Below are positions 1 to 12,700 of a stretch of 64,000 nucleotides of DNA, piece by piece. Position numbers and translations under genes: made by a program. The notes below the pieces were generated by a model that saw only the letters and a program-made list of their open reading frames with translations, did no database searches and was not told where the DNA came from. The DNA is taken from the NCBI GenBank assembly GCA_036925085.1, contig JAUPFP010000004.1, positions 3,362,001 through 3,426,000 on the forward strand, given 5' to 3'. The stretch comes from Brachycybe producta. Its lineage: Eukaryota > Arthropoda > Diplopoda > Playtdesmida > Andrognathidae. How positions within the stretch are numbered: the first letter of the stretch is position 1; every line of letters starts with the position of its first letter.

Positions 1-48
1 CAAAGAAAACCTCAGTCGTTGCTTCATTATTTTTCCTTTAATGAGTTA

Positions 49-317
49 GGCCCGTAGCAAATTAGGCAACAAAATGAGCTTGTAACCAGCAACAGTCCCC
101 AGAGACTGTTGCTGGTGATGCTACACTAGCGCCACCACTGCAGTTGCAGGCACCAAAATGGTAGCTTGCAACAGTAGCAGGTGGATGTTGCCTCTGCTCA
201 GTATAGTGAGCAGAGGGAACAAGCAGCCATTGTGTGCCAGCAACTACTTTCTTGTCACGTGATCATAATTCGGTTGCTGGTTGCTCGCTCGTTTGGTTCC
301 CTAATTTGCGCCCGGCC
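49..317. mobile_element. PIF/Harbinger-like MITE with TTA target duplication
   Basis: The ends form an imperfect inverted repeat: the left end reads GGCCCGTAGCAAATTAGG and the reverse complement of the right end reads GGCCGGGCGCAAATTAGG. TTA lies directly outside both ends (46-48 and 318-320). A 3-bp TTA/TAA duplication is typical of PIF/Harbinger elements. No transposase is encoded. Two perfect hairpins lie inside: 86-97 pairs with 104-115 (arm CCAGCAACAGTC), and 191-200 pairs with 207-216 (arm CCTCTGCTCA). The family assignment is inferred from duplication length and TIR form only. Confidence 0.65.
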
Positions 318-320
318 TTA

Positions 321-3300
321 TATTCATTTTCTAATGAAAACGTATGGAGGGGACTTTTTTTCTTGTGTCTTCCAGTAGTTTGAAATCTTCCTATGCTTAT
401 TAATAGTGGATGGTTTAAATTTTAAAACACTTAGAAACAACTGTTTTTTTTTCTTACTTCGTCTTCTTCATTTCAATTAGTAAAAAATAACTATTTCTTC
501 CATAATTATATTTTTTTTTTAAAAAATCATAGTTTCCTTGATGATGTCATGTTGAACTTTCAGCATGTTTTTTTCCATCAAATTTGTATTAAAAAACGTC
601 ATGGTAGATTTTCTTTTTTTTTAAATTGCAATTGCACTACTTACTGAGCCAGCAGCATACGTATACATGTATAAGCTAACAAACAATGGCTTTTTATACA
701 TGGCTATAAAAGGATTATATCTACATCTAATCAAAAAAAATTTAAAAAAATCATTGGCTAGAAATTTTACTTGGCTAAATTTTAAAAACGTGTTACCTAG
801 CGTTGATTATACCTAAATATAAAAAGCTAAGCCTAATTTAGCATCACGTTTTCTTTTTAAACTATAGGCTTATAACAAGTCATTGACTTCATCTGTTTTG
901 TGTTGTACTTTGTGAATAACGTAAACAATTAAACGTTTACATAAGAAGTTTCTTTTCTGTTTTTTGTTCTTTTAGGAAAAAGTAGTTCAATTATTTTTTT
1001 TTCCTTAAAAAGTGAGGAAAAAGTAGTGGGTTTATATACAATTTTTTTTCGTACACCTGCACGACCAACTACATCTAATGAAATTTGTTAGGGTGGAGTA
1101 CTTTGTACTTTTTCTCACAAAGCCACTTGTTATTAACTTATTAAAATTAAAAACTTTTGTCATTCGGAAAAGATAGTATTAGATGAAGTAGTGAAGTAGG
1201 CCTGCAATAAAAATAAGAGATTTCTGCAAAGTCTGCTTCATTATTTTTATCACTTATACTCAAATTGTATATTTTATACTACTAATGTAAACAAAAATTG
1301 CTGCTGCATTTATTTCTAAATGTTATAAAGTTACGAACTTATGACACAGTGACACTCACTGGCGGGGAGCAGTAGAAACAGTTTGCAGCAACAGTTTTGT
1401 AAGTTTCCCGATTAATGAATAATAATTTTATATTAATTAGTAAGGCAACAATAAAAATGCATTTTCAGTTTAAAAAACAAACTTTGAGGGCACTCGCCCC
1501 CCTTTCAAAAGCAAAATTTCGTATTTTAAAAGAAAATAAAGTGTATGGATTACAAAAACCTAGCTACGAAACTGGTGACACTCGACTGCTATATATATAT
1601 CACTGCTAACCAAACTTGACATAACAGTCGAGTGTTATAGAAATTGATTATTATATTCCACGGAAAAGGAATTTATTATGTGAAATAAATTTACCATATA
1701 GCTTTATTATATGTGTGTGTGGGTCTAATCATAAAATCAAATTAACTTATATCTATTCTATTCACGGTTATACATTGTTTGTTCGCATATAAGTTTACTA
1801 TCATGTATTGTTTTTGTTATTTTCTTGGTTTCTAAAGTTCCGACCAGATTTACACCAAGGACAATATATGTGTTTTAATTAACATATTTTATGTGTATAG
1901 TTCTCTGTGGTCATTGGTCAATGTTTTCACCCTAGGATACTATTCAAAGACCTGTTTTCTTTTTGATCTATGACTGTAATAATTTTGGACTGGACACTTG
2001 AATTGTTTATGAGAAACACGTTTTTTTGTTGAAAAAACTGGATATATAAATAAAACACATACAGTGTAGGTTAGGCTATATAAACATGCTAGTGCTCAAA
2101 TCTGAAAATCCACTTTTACTTTCTTCCTTTTTTGAAAATGTTTTTTTTGTGTATAATTTTGTAAGAATAATCTAAAAAAAACTGTCAATCTGGTCTTTCA
2201 AGATTTTGATTATAATACAAAAATAAACTCAAGCATTTTTATATAAGATGGGACATTTTTTTTGATAAGAAATAAAGGTGTGTCATTTAACTGCATGTGG
2301 CCACATTCGGACTCATGAACTTAACTTTACTTTTATATAGTGTGAATACATGAGTTCAACTCAATAGCAGTTGAGATAATATATATTTTAATTTGTGGTT
2401 TTTTTTTGCTTTTGAATGGCAACTAACTGACTCTCATGTTTTGGACAATTACTTTCACTGACTTTAACAGCCCAATTAGTCTTCATTCCCAGAGACTTTT
2501 TTTTTTTGGAATATTGCATTGTGTGACCTGTAACTTCCGTTTGAAGTTGTTGTGTCAAGCACATGGATGTCTTCTCTCTCTCTCTCTCTCTCTCTTGTTG
2601 TACTCATCTTTTAATTTCTATTTTTTCTCTCTCTAACTTTCATTGTTGTATAATAATTCTTCTTGACTCCTCCCAATTTTTTTTATTATTTTGAATTACA
2701 TGATGTTTTTTATATGCAATATAATTTTTTTTTTGGTTTATGCCCCCTCTTTTTTACAGTAATTTAAAAGAGATTCATACAATGATAACAATTTGATAAT
2801 ATATAAAATAATAAGTTTTGATGGTTTGCTGATGCACTTTTTTCTATAATACAATGTCATTGGTTATATTTCATGCATGACATTGTAATAATGAGTTTAA
2901 AAGGAGAAAAAAACACACACATGAATTCACTTAGAATATAAACACTTTCTAAAAAAATGTACTCTTCAAAATAAACGACACACAGTCCAACTCAAATACA
3001 ACAACAAATACAACTTCTTTTTCATTATGTAAATTCTGAATATGTTTTAAATACTTCTCTATAATTTACATTAATACTTGATTTATACATAAAACTTAAA
3101 TGATTTATGCATAATATAATTACGTAACTTGTGTTTCTTTTTTTTCTGTAACTCAATATTCAAACATATACTTTGTATTTCTCCATTGCAGCATTATGCA
3201 ATAAAAGAACTTATAAATGTGAAAAAAAAAATCAAATAATTATCTGTATTGTGTATTATTATTCATGTGTTCAATACAAATACAATCTTAATATGTATTG

Positions 3301-3745
3301 TGTGATATTAGATAACTTTTGTTGATTTTTCTCACATTTGTAAGTCTTATTAGAATAGATAGATATAAGTTGAACAACCTTTTTATTTTTCATGGAGAAA
3401 AAAAAACAACAGAAGAGATTATATAAATGATACAAATTGAAGTTTACTTTTGCAATAATATATGAGAAGTATTAAGATCCACCTTATAAGAGGTATTTGT
3501 CTACTTATATGTGTGATTTCTCATGATCCTAATATTTATTACATGAAACCACTGATTATCTGAAACACAAGCTTAAAAATTACGATTTTTTTCGTCTTCT
3601 GAACGTGTTGTAGAAGTTTAATATACAAATGGTCATTAACTTATTTATTACACAGCCGTCATTATTAGTGTTAATTTTTTAAATGCTAATCTGAAGAATC
3701 AATATTCACTATTCTAATTTGAAATGTTTTAATTTTATTTTATAG
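321..3745. other. Non-coding AT-rich stretch, probably intron or 5' flank of the USP53/54 gene
   Basis: No exon-like or protein-like segment was recognised on either strand. The catalytic-cysteine exon expected just upstream of the first visible USP53/54 exon was looked for and not found, so this stretch is probably a long intron. It holds a (TC)n microsatellite at about 2573-2594 and many short poly(T) and poly(A) runs. Confidence 0.5.
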
Positions 3746-6700
3746 GTTTTATGGCATCTTGACATTTTTCGAAGAAGTTTTCGTGAACTGGGTGGCCATG
3801 CTTGTATGGAGGAGTCTTGTATTTTTTGTGCTTTAAAGGTATTCTTTGTTATTTTTAATCCGAAATTTTAAAAAAACATTGATATTTCATGATATATCGA
3901 GAAACGAAAAAATCTTAAAAGTAAAAGAAAAATCACAAAAATCGTAAACATGAAAAACGTTTCACTGTCTTTCATTTTCTTATATGTGAAATATAATATT
4001 CTAAGTTTAGTATTCTAAATTTTCGCAATTTGAACTGAAAAATTGAAATGGAAAGTTCATTTTTAAAGATATTAGCACATTTGTCTATTATTTGAGTTTT
4101 TAACAAACTTTGAAATTGTTTGTTGGTGTTATTTTAATCAGTTTTATTTTTATTATTAATTTTAAAATTTCTTATTTTAGCCATCATAATTGTATAGATA
4201 TTTTTGTTGAGTTAATAATTACACTTTTAAGTCGATTTCAATTGCAAAATAGGTTAAATATTGAATTTATAAGAAAAAAATTGTTAAGAAACAAATTGAC
4301 TTTAACCAGTTAACTTCAATTCATAATTCTTTTATGTTTGTTTGATGATTTAGCCTCAATTCTATTGACAGCAGAAAAACCCCTTTTTTTGCCTTTAAAT
4401 GTGTCATGACACTTGTAATTACCTGAAATTTAAATGGAACACAACTGAAGAAATTGCTCTAATTTAATTTTCCTTACTTGGCTGTCAATATGTTAATATT
4501 TTTTATAGTGGTTAACGTGATTTCAGCTTTTTAGAAGAATAAAAAAAGGGTATACAAACTAATGTCTAAAAAGAAACTACACCAGGTGCACAATGTTCAT
4601 GATTTTGAAAAATTACCATTTTATAAATGGTCTTTTCCTCTCTTATTTTCCCTGTTTCCTTCCTTTGAAATATGTAGGTCTTTTAGGTGAGGGTGGATTT
4701 TAAAGGTCCCCCTTTCTCTCTCTCTCATCAATTTGTACTGTATGTTTTTAAATATTTGTGCTTGGTTTGCTGAACAAATCGTTTTCCCGGAAATTTTAAC
4801 CCCTCAACATAGGATGTACAGGTGACAGAACTTTTTTTTTGGAAACATGTGTGTGGGAAATGTTACCATAAAGTCATTGAGCATCTGTGAGACACTCACT
4901 CACATGATAAAGTGATTGTGACTCCATGCCTATGGAAAAGAATCGATTCCTGAAGACTATTACAACTTTAAAAAAAAACAATGTACTGAAAAATCAGTTC
5001 TTTGCCTGTATTTAGGTTGAATGATTGATTTTTTTAAAGAAAAAAAACCTTAATGTTTTTCTTTTTGGGTTTTTGATTTAGTATTTTTATCCAAGTTTTC
5101 CCATTACTAAAGAATGTGCTGCAATGTCTTTTTTTGACTTCTAGCACATCCTGACAAAAATGTTTCTTGAGTAGCATCTTAACAAGGAAATAAATTCGTG
5201 ACAAGATTTTCTAAGTTGTTACAGGATGTGGGTGCTGTGTTATGCATATTCTATTTTTTTCTACAAATTTTTAAGAATTCTTTCTGTCTCTTTTTCTCTC
5301 TGTGTGGTCAACCATTTCAACAGAGTTACTCTAGATTAAAAGATTTCTTGGAAATTGTTACTAATCATATACATAAGAAATGGATGGGCTAAGCTCAAGT
5401 GATTGCCAGAGGCCCTTTTACAACTTACTTTCATGCATATCTTACTTTTTATTATTAAAATTCTATGAACAATATGAAAAATCTTCAATATTTAAATATA
5501 AATTTATTTCAAATTTTTTTTTTTTTTCTAAATGAAGGGGTGCATTGACATTTTGTGTAATTTTGTATCTTGTCAACAATATGCTCTCTTGTGGAACTTG
5601 TGTTACAGTCACAGTGTTTATGAATGTCTTCACTAATTATTATTACAGTATTATAGACAATGAGGTTTTTTTCTTTTGTTTTATTTTTCAACAGTTGAAA
5701 GATGATACACTCACTCACTGCCCAACCCCTTATCCCAAAAAAAAAAGGCATTCAACTGGACATTTTGTTGTCTGTCTTTGTGTTTTGTCATTTTCAAGTT
5801 TGGATCTAATTGTTTCAAAATGGAAGCCTGTTATGCAATAAGAAATATTATTCTAGATTAGAATGACCATGGCACCAATTATTGTCTTCGGTGTCCATAT
5901 TTTGTTTTGTTAACTGCATACATTTTTAGGTGGAGTTACAAATTCTTATTTTTAGTACATGCTTAATTAACAGTATGATTTAATCATCCCGTTTGATCTG
6001 CGATATTAAAAATGGTTTGGTGTTTTTTGTTGTCATTATCAAATAGAAATCAACTGATAAACTGCACTACTTTTTAACACCATGATGAAGTTGATTCATT
6101 TTCAGACACCACTGAGATAACCTTTTATATTTTGTGATAAGTCATGACCCCCATTAGATTGCTGATTTTAATAAGAAATATACTTTTGTTAATATATTAA
6201 ATTTCTTCTTCCTTGTAGCTACAAATATTCTATTGTATACAAATGATGTTTGAAAGATGTTAGAAATTAACATATTACATTCATTAATGTGCAATATTAT
6301 ATGTTAAGTAAATTTTGTATGCAATATGTATACTTTAGTATATTATTCATTAGTAATACATGTATAGGCCTATAAGGGTTATGTGAAAATCTAGTCGGAA
6401 AAAAGGTCAGTGTTTTGAATATTTTGTTGGATATGGTGTTGTTGTTGGTATATGAAGTCACGTAATAGGAAGTAGTGCAGTATATGTTTGTTCTATTTGA
6501 AGAAAGAAAAGACCAATAACCTTATCCCTTTTCTACCTTTCTATTTGTATGGAAACATTTTTTTTTTCATGGACATTTTCTCATGATACATTATGTATGG
6601 TTTGAATCCCCATTGGCATTGACAATTTCCATGCAGTTTTCTGGAAAATATCAACTTACTGTACTTACTGTTGTTGCCTATGCTGACATTATAAGTGTCA

Positions 6701-9700
6701 ACTGTTTATCTTTTTATGTTTTCTTTCTTTTTAAAAATTTATTACCATTTTGCCATAATTGAGGTCTCGAACCTTTTTTTTTAAATTAAAAAGGTTTCAT
6801 TACGTTTTACCACAAATTGTCAGTTGTGAAAAAATAAACTTCAGTTAAAATATATAACAAATGATTAATTTAAAACACTGCGCTAATCATAAAAAAGAAC
6901 TTATTTAAAAACAAGTATTTTGCAATTTAAAATAGGGACTGGCAAAATTTGTAAACATTTAAATCTTCTTTCTACATTGAAAATATTCTTTCTACATTGA
7001 AAACCTGTTTTTAACTACTTTATACTAAAATAACATTTGTAGAATTTGTAGTAGTTATATTTTATACAGTATTATGAGATGAACTTTTTTCTACGAGTTT
7101 TTTTTAATACACTGCGGAATTATAATTATTATGACATTTTACAAAAAAATATTTACTTCTTATGTGGGTGGTTTATTTTTTTCTAATCTTAGTTTTGTCT
7201 AAAGTTTAAATTAGACTACACCTTTCTAGCCTTGACAAATGATCTAAGCTATAGTTATATAGGAAATTAGTTTAGAGCTAAAAGCTTTTCTTTGTGATTT
7301 TTTATTTTACACAACACTCCCACATGCTTCATACTAAATTGCATGTTTTATTTTACTTTTTTTCTAGGAATTATTCGCCCAGTTTCAGTATAGTCACGAA
7401 TCAGCACTTCCTCCGGATGCCCTTCGAAGAGCCCTTGCAGAAACATTCTTTAACCAACAACGATTTCAACTGGGATTTATGGACGATGCTGCTGAATGTT
7501 TTGTAAGATTTTTCATTTTTGTCCTCAGTTACTTCTACATGTATCCAATTTTCAGTAACATCACAATATACTAGAATATAGAATGAATTTAGAAGAACTA
7601 GAGAGCAATAATCTGACTCAACCTCTTTATTTTGTTAACAATTGTTTGTTGTTTATTTGTTTTAAAAATGGTACCATAAGGTAGCACCAGTCCACCATTT
7701 TGAAAACATGTTGATTCCACGCCTACACGATATATTTTCAATGGAAGATGCGCGTACATACATCTTTAAAAACTCATTTACTTTTTTTGTTATGTTAGAA
7801 TCCTCTTATAACAATATGTTATGTAATTTACACATAAAAGTGCAAAAACCTTGGAATGTGTCTATTAATAATATACAATGTGATCGATATTTTCTTGTTT
7901 TTTTTGGTTAAAAAAATGTTTTTTCACGTGTGACGAGTCACCTCTTGTGTCTCTTCCGAGGAACAATGCCATTTCCCATAATCTGATTGTGTTGAATGAG
8001 ATGACAAAGCTAGCTGTGAATGAATTGTTATGCGTGACATGTTTTGAATATTCTCATGTTTGATTTTTTTCTCTCCAGCATTTAACAAAATTTGTAAAAA
8101 CTTTTTGATAGTTCGTTTTTTTTTTGGTTGATTACTTTTTGATAGCCTAGTTAAATCTACATAGACTTGCTTGATTACCGGATTAAATAAATAAATGACA
8201 GTGTAAACCATTCACATCTAGCATGAAATGTTATTTCAGATACTCTAATCGTGTGATCACTGTCACAGTCATGGGTATTTTGTAGTAATTATAATTTTTT
8301 TGTGTATGTCACTGACTGCGACACATTGAAGATATTGATTTTTTTTATTTTTCTGTGTTTTTTTGTGTTTATTATAGGAAAATATTCTATTGAGAATTCA
8401 TTTTCATATTGCAAACAAGGAATCTGAAGATATGTGCAATGCCACTCATTGTATTCCCCATCAGAAGTTTGCAATGACTCTCGTCGAACAAGGAGTTTGT
8501 CATGCTTGCGGTGCCACATCAGAACCATTGTCATTTACTCAAATGGTTCATTATGTTACATCTTCCACTTTATGGTAACACATTTTATCAGCTTTTTTTT
8601 AAAAAAGCAATTCATTTTTACATTTTTATAAAAAAAAATTTTACACATTTATTCTTTTGATTTATTCAGTGCTCAAGCTAAATTAAATCGAGAAAGTGTC
8701 GACACCAATGGTTTTCTGCAAGATTTTGGAAAACTGTTGAGAAAAGCTGGTGGAATGGGTGAAATACGAGATTGTCCTGTAAGACAAGTGTTTGCATGCA
8801 CTTAAATAATAACGAAAACAACATATTTAATATTTTTGTTATGTCTTCAGAGTGCTTGCGGTGCAAAGATTCAAATTCAGAGAACATTAATGAATCATCC
8901 CGAAATAGTGAGCATTGGTATCGTTTGGGACTCAGAAAGACCCACTTTAGAACACATTATGGATGTGTTTCATACAATTGGAGGCACAATTCGTTTACAA
9001 GATGTACGTTAAAAATATCTACAATGAATGGGAACATTTCAAGACTAATCAATCAAATGTTTCTCTTTTTGTATCGTACAGGTATTTCATTCAGTAGTTG
9101 ATGATCGTTGGGGTTCTTCGACAGTACACCAGTTAGTAGGAATTGTAACATATTATGGGAAACACTATTCCACTTTCTTTTTTCATACCAAACTGAGAGT
9201 ATGGATTTATTTCGATGATGCCACAGTACGAGAGGTAATTTTACAGCTAATGCCATATGAGAGAATGAGAAGATTTTACAATTTTTAATGAAAAAAATCA
9301 ATTGCAATGTAACCAATTGAATATATCTAATGCTTGTCTTACGATATTGATCAAGTGTCAAATAGAATAAATAATTAAAATTAATTATATATTTTTTCTA
9401 TTTGATAGATTGGACCAAGATGGGAGCAAGTTGTGGAAAAATGTCTCCGAGGACATTTTCAACCTTTGCTATTGCTGTATGCTAATCCTCTTGGAAATCC
9501 AGTCACCACAGAATCGGCTCCGAAGACTGTAACGTATGCTCATGGACATCCAAATAAAGGTAAAAATTTAAAACAAAACACTTAATTTTATTTGTATTTT
9601 TCAATATTATTAAACAATGATTGTTTGTGTTTGTATGTAATTTAGGCCACCATAGATCATTGGAAAAAGTATCAACCAATCAGAAAGATACTTTTGTGTC

Positions 9701-12700
9701 ACCTTTAAGGCGTGCCATGACACCAAACCCTGAAAAACAACGAGACACTTACACGGATATTATTCCGAGAAGAGCAATCACACCCAATCCAGATATTCAT
9801 ACAAACGGAAACAATCAGTACGATAAACCTCAGTACTGGAATCATAACGGTGTTCATGGCAACGGTTTTGCAGCAGTAGACAACAGTCTCACGAAAGCCG
9901 TAGGAAGAGCCACACATCAACATCCTGGCGCCAAAAATGCTTACGAACACAATGGCTACTCATGTCCAATTCATACGAAAACAAATAACATCGAGTCTTC
10001 TGTTAACAATAGTATTTACAACGAAGAATTGCTTCAGAATCTTATGCAAAAACAAAACATTGATTGTCTTATCAGAAATGGTCTTGTTAGTAATAAGAGT
10101 GTTGCATCTGATAGCAAAGGTCCATTGAGAGCGAACGGTTACTTCAATAACTGCGATGTTATTGATTATAGAGCAAACCCTCAGCTCTCTTCGAGTGGAC
10201 CTTATCTTCCGATTAATCCAAATGAAAACACTGTGTTACGCAAAGATTTAGTAAATAATGAGAGTATTTACATTTCGCGTAAAACAGTAGAAAATGTTTT
10301 GAACTATCAAAAGAAACAGAGACACAGATCAACTGGAAGCGACAACAATGACAGTGCAGCTGGAAGCCGTAATAGTAACAGTAGTTTGGAGTCATTTGAA
10401 AATGCATTAAGAATGAGATCTCATTATGCTTTGACTCCTTACGATGCAACAACTTATAATAAACAAGAGGCTGTTGATATGATTGGCATAACGAGCAACG
10501 GTAACAATAATGTTCCACGATGTCGCGATTCGGGTAATTGGAGTGGAGACAGAAACAGCGCAAGTTCTGCGAGTAGCACATCCGTTGAGAATCCTTATTT
10601 CATTTTGGCTGGAAATAAAAGGTATTTGCGACAATTTTATTCTTTCTACTAATTGTATAAAGTGGACAGAAACTCTTTTTTTTTATAGAATAATGTTAAA
10701 CTTAGAAAGTAGAAAAGTTATTTTTTTTTTTAAAAAAAGTTTGCAACTACTTTCTAAAAGATTGAAGTTTTAACTGTGTGAACAAATTTATTATAATTAT
10801 TTTTGTTATTGTTTTGTTTTAAGAACCTCCAACAGTTTCCGTGGTTCTCCTGGTAAAACTCCTCTAGAGAACGGTGCCCTTCGAAGTGCTTACGATGCTG
10901 GCTACGATTCTTTTTCACTTTCTTCTAACGACAGTTTCCCTGTGTCTTATGCAAAACACAATCAACAGTTAGCTCAAATACCTGAAAATCCAAACAAATT
11001 GAATTCTGTGTTTGCGACACGAATGACTAATAATCAAAGTAATTTTTTTTCTTATTTATTTAAAAGAAATTAACTGGCTTTGCTTATTCTCAATGTGATT
11101 TTCTATCGTTATAGGTGAGTTTATCGATGAATGCCATTCTCTTTGCTTGGAAGCTGACAAATTTCTTGAGAAATCTATGGAAAATGAAAGAAACGGAGAT
11201 ATCGATGGAGCTATTTCTTTATGCAATGGTGCAGCAGGTAAGCAAAGTGGTCATTGTTTTGTGTTTATAAAAATCAATTAGTTATTTAAATATTTGTTTT
11301 AAAATTAGCAAAAGCCCGTGCTGCAATGGATGCCCCCTACAGCAATCCTCAAATTCTTGTCTTAGCCCGTATGAAACACAACTCCTGTGTGATGCGAGCG
11401 AGGACACTTCACCGTCGCATTTTAGTTCGGCATGATTCCATCAGTTCTCACGGTTCATCTTCAACCGGTACTGATTTGGATTCACCACATAAGGGTGATG
11501 GGACCACTGTTGCTCACCATAGTCGACAGTCGAGTCGTGACAGCACTCGTAGTCGAAGTGGCAACCACAGCCGACAATCGAGTCGTGACGGTGGTGGCTC
11601 TAACCATAATCATAACCGCCAAGGTAGCAAAGATGCTACTTCAACTCACGCTCGTCAAAACAGCCAAGACGCTGCCGACAAAAAACGTATTGAACTTTAC
11701 GGAACTCTTCCAAAGAGAAATAGTAAAAAGAAAACAGATAAAGTTGGCGACGTCTCAGTTCAAATTAAAAACGAATCAGTAAACTGCATGACAGATGTTA
11801 GTTTTACTGCACCCGTAGCTCCCATAGCAGTGAAAAAAGACACTCGTATTCCTCGTAGAACTGGTTTTGTTTCGCAGCCTAGTTTGCAACGACAACATAA
11901 TCAAATTACCCCACATCATCTTGCAGACACGACGAAACCAAAACAGCTCCCACCTTTGGTGCCGGTTATTGACATTAGCCCTCATCCTCAGCGTAATTGG
12001 TATCAAACAGTTGATCAAAAGGAATGTCTTCCTAAAGCAGAACATTCAAGAAAATCAACATTACATCGCACAAACTCGGTGCCTTCCAGTTACGTCAGTT
12101 CTGAAATGTCTAACAGTCGAAGTTGCACAGATATTTCCTCTTCAACAACAGCAAAGGATGATGCAGCTAGTGTTGGCAAGGCTTCTGGAGCTAAACTTGG
12201 CAAGAAACAGCATAAGATTCGTCGTAAACTTTTGATGGGTGGACTCATCAGACGAAAGAACCGCAGCATGCCTGACTTAAGAGAAGGTCAGAACACTTCA
12301 CCTTCTCTGGACTCATCGCAGCGATGTTACGACGACAGTGGATTGCAACAGCCTCAACTTTCGATGCAGACATTTGACAATGGTCAAAGCAATGCTAGTC
12401 TGTCGTGCCATAATCTTTACTATGCAAGTCAACGTCCGAATTCATCTCATTGCAAGATCCCACCTCCGCCTCCAGTCCGAACAACATCTCAACTAACAAC
12501 CAGATCGCAATCACACAACAGTCTAATAAATGCTTCTGAAAGAGGAGCACCAAGGACTTCAGTTGCGCTAACTAGCAATTACAACACATTGGACAAAAGA
12601 GTTGTTGGTCATCCACATCAGTCTATGCAAAGACAAACATCGAATAAAGTGACCACGCAAGCCGATGTTCATCACGAGAGAACACCTAGTGATGGCATCA

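Noticed and set aside
6590..6610. Possible tRNA B-box (GGTTTGAATCC)
   Set aside because: No A-box or cloverleaf stems could be formed from the surrounding AT-rich sequence.
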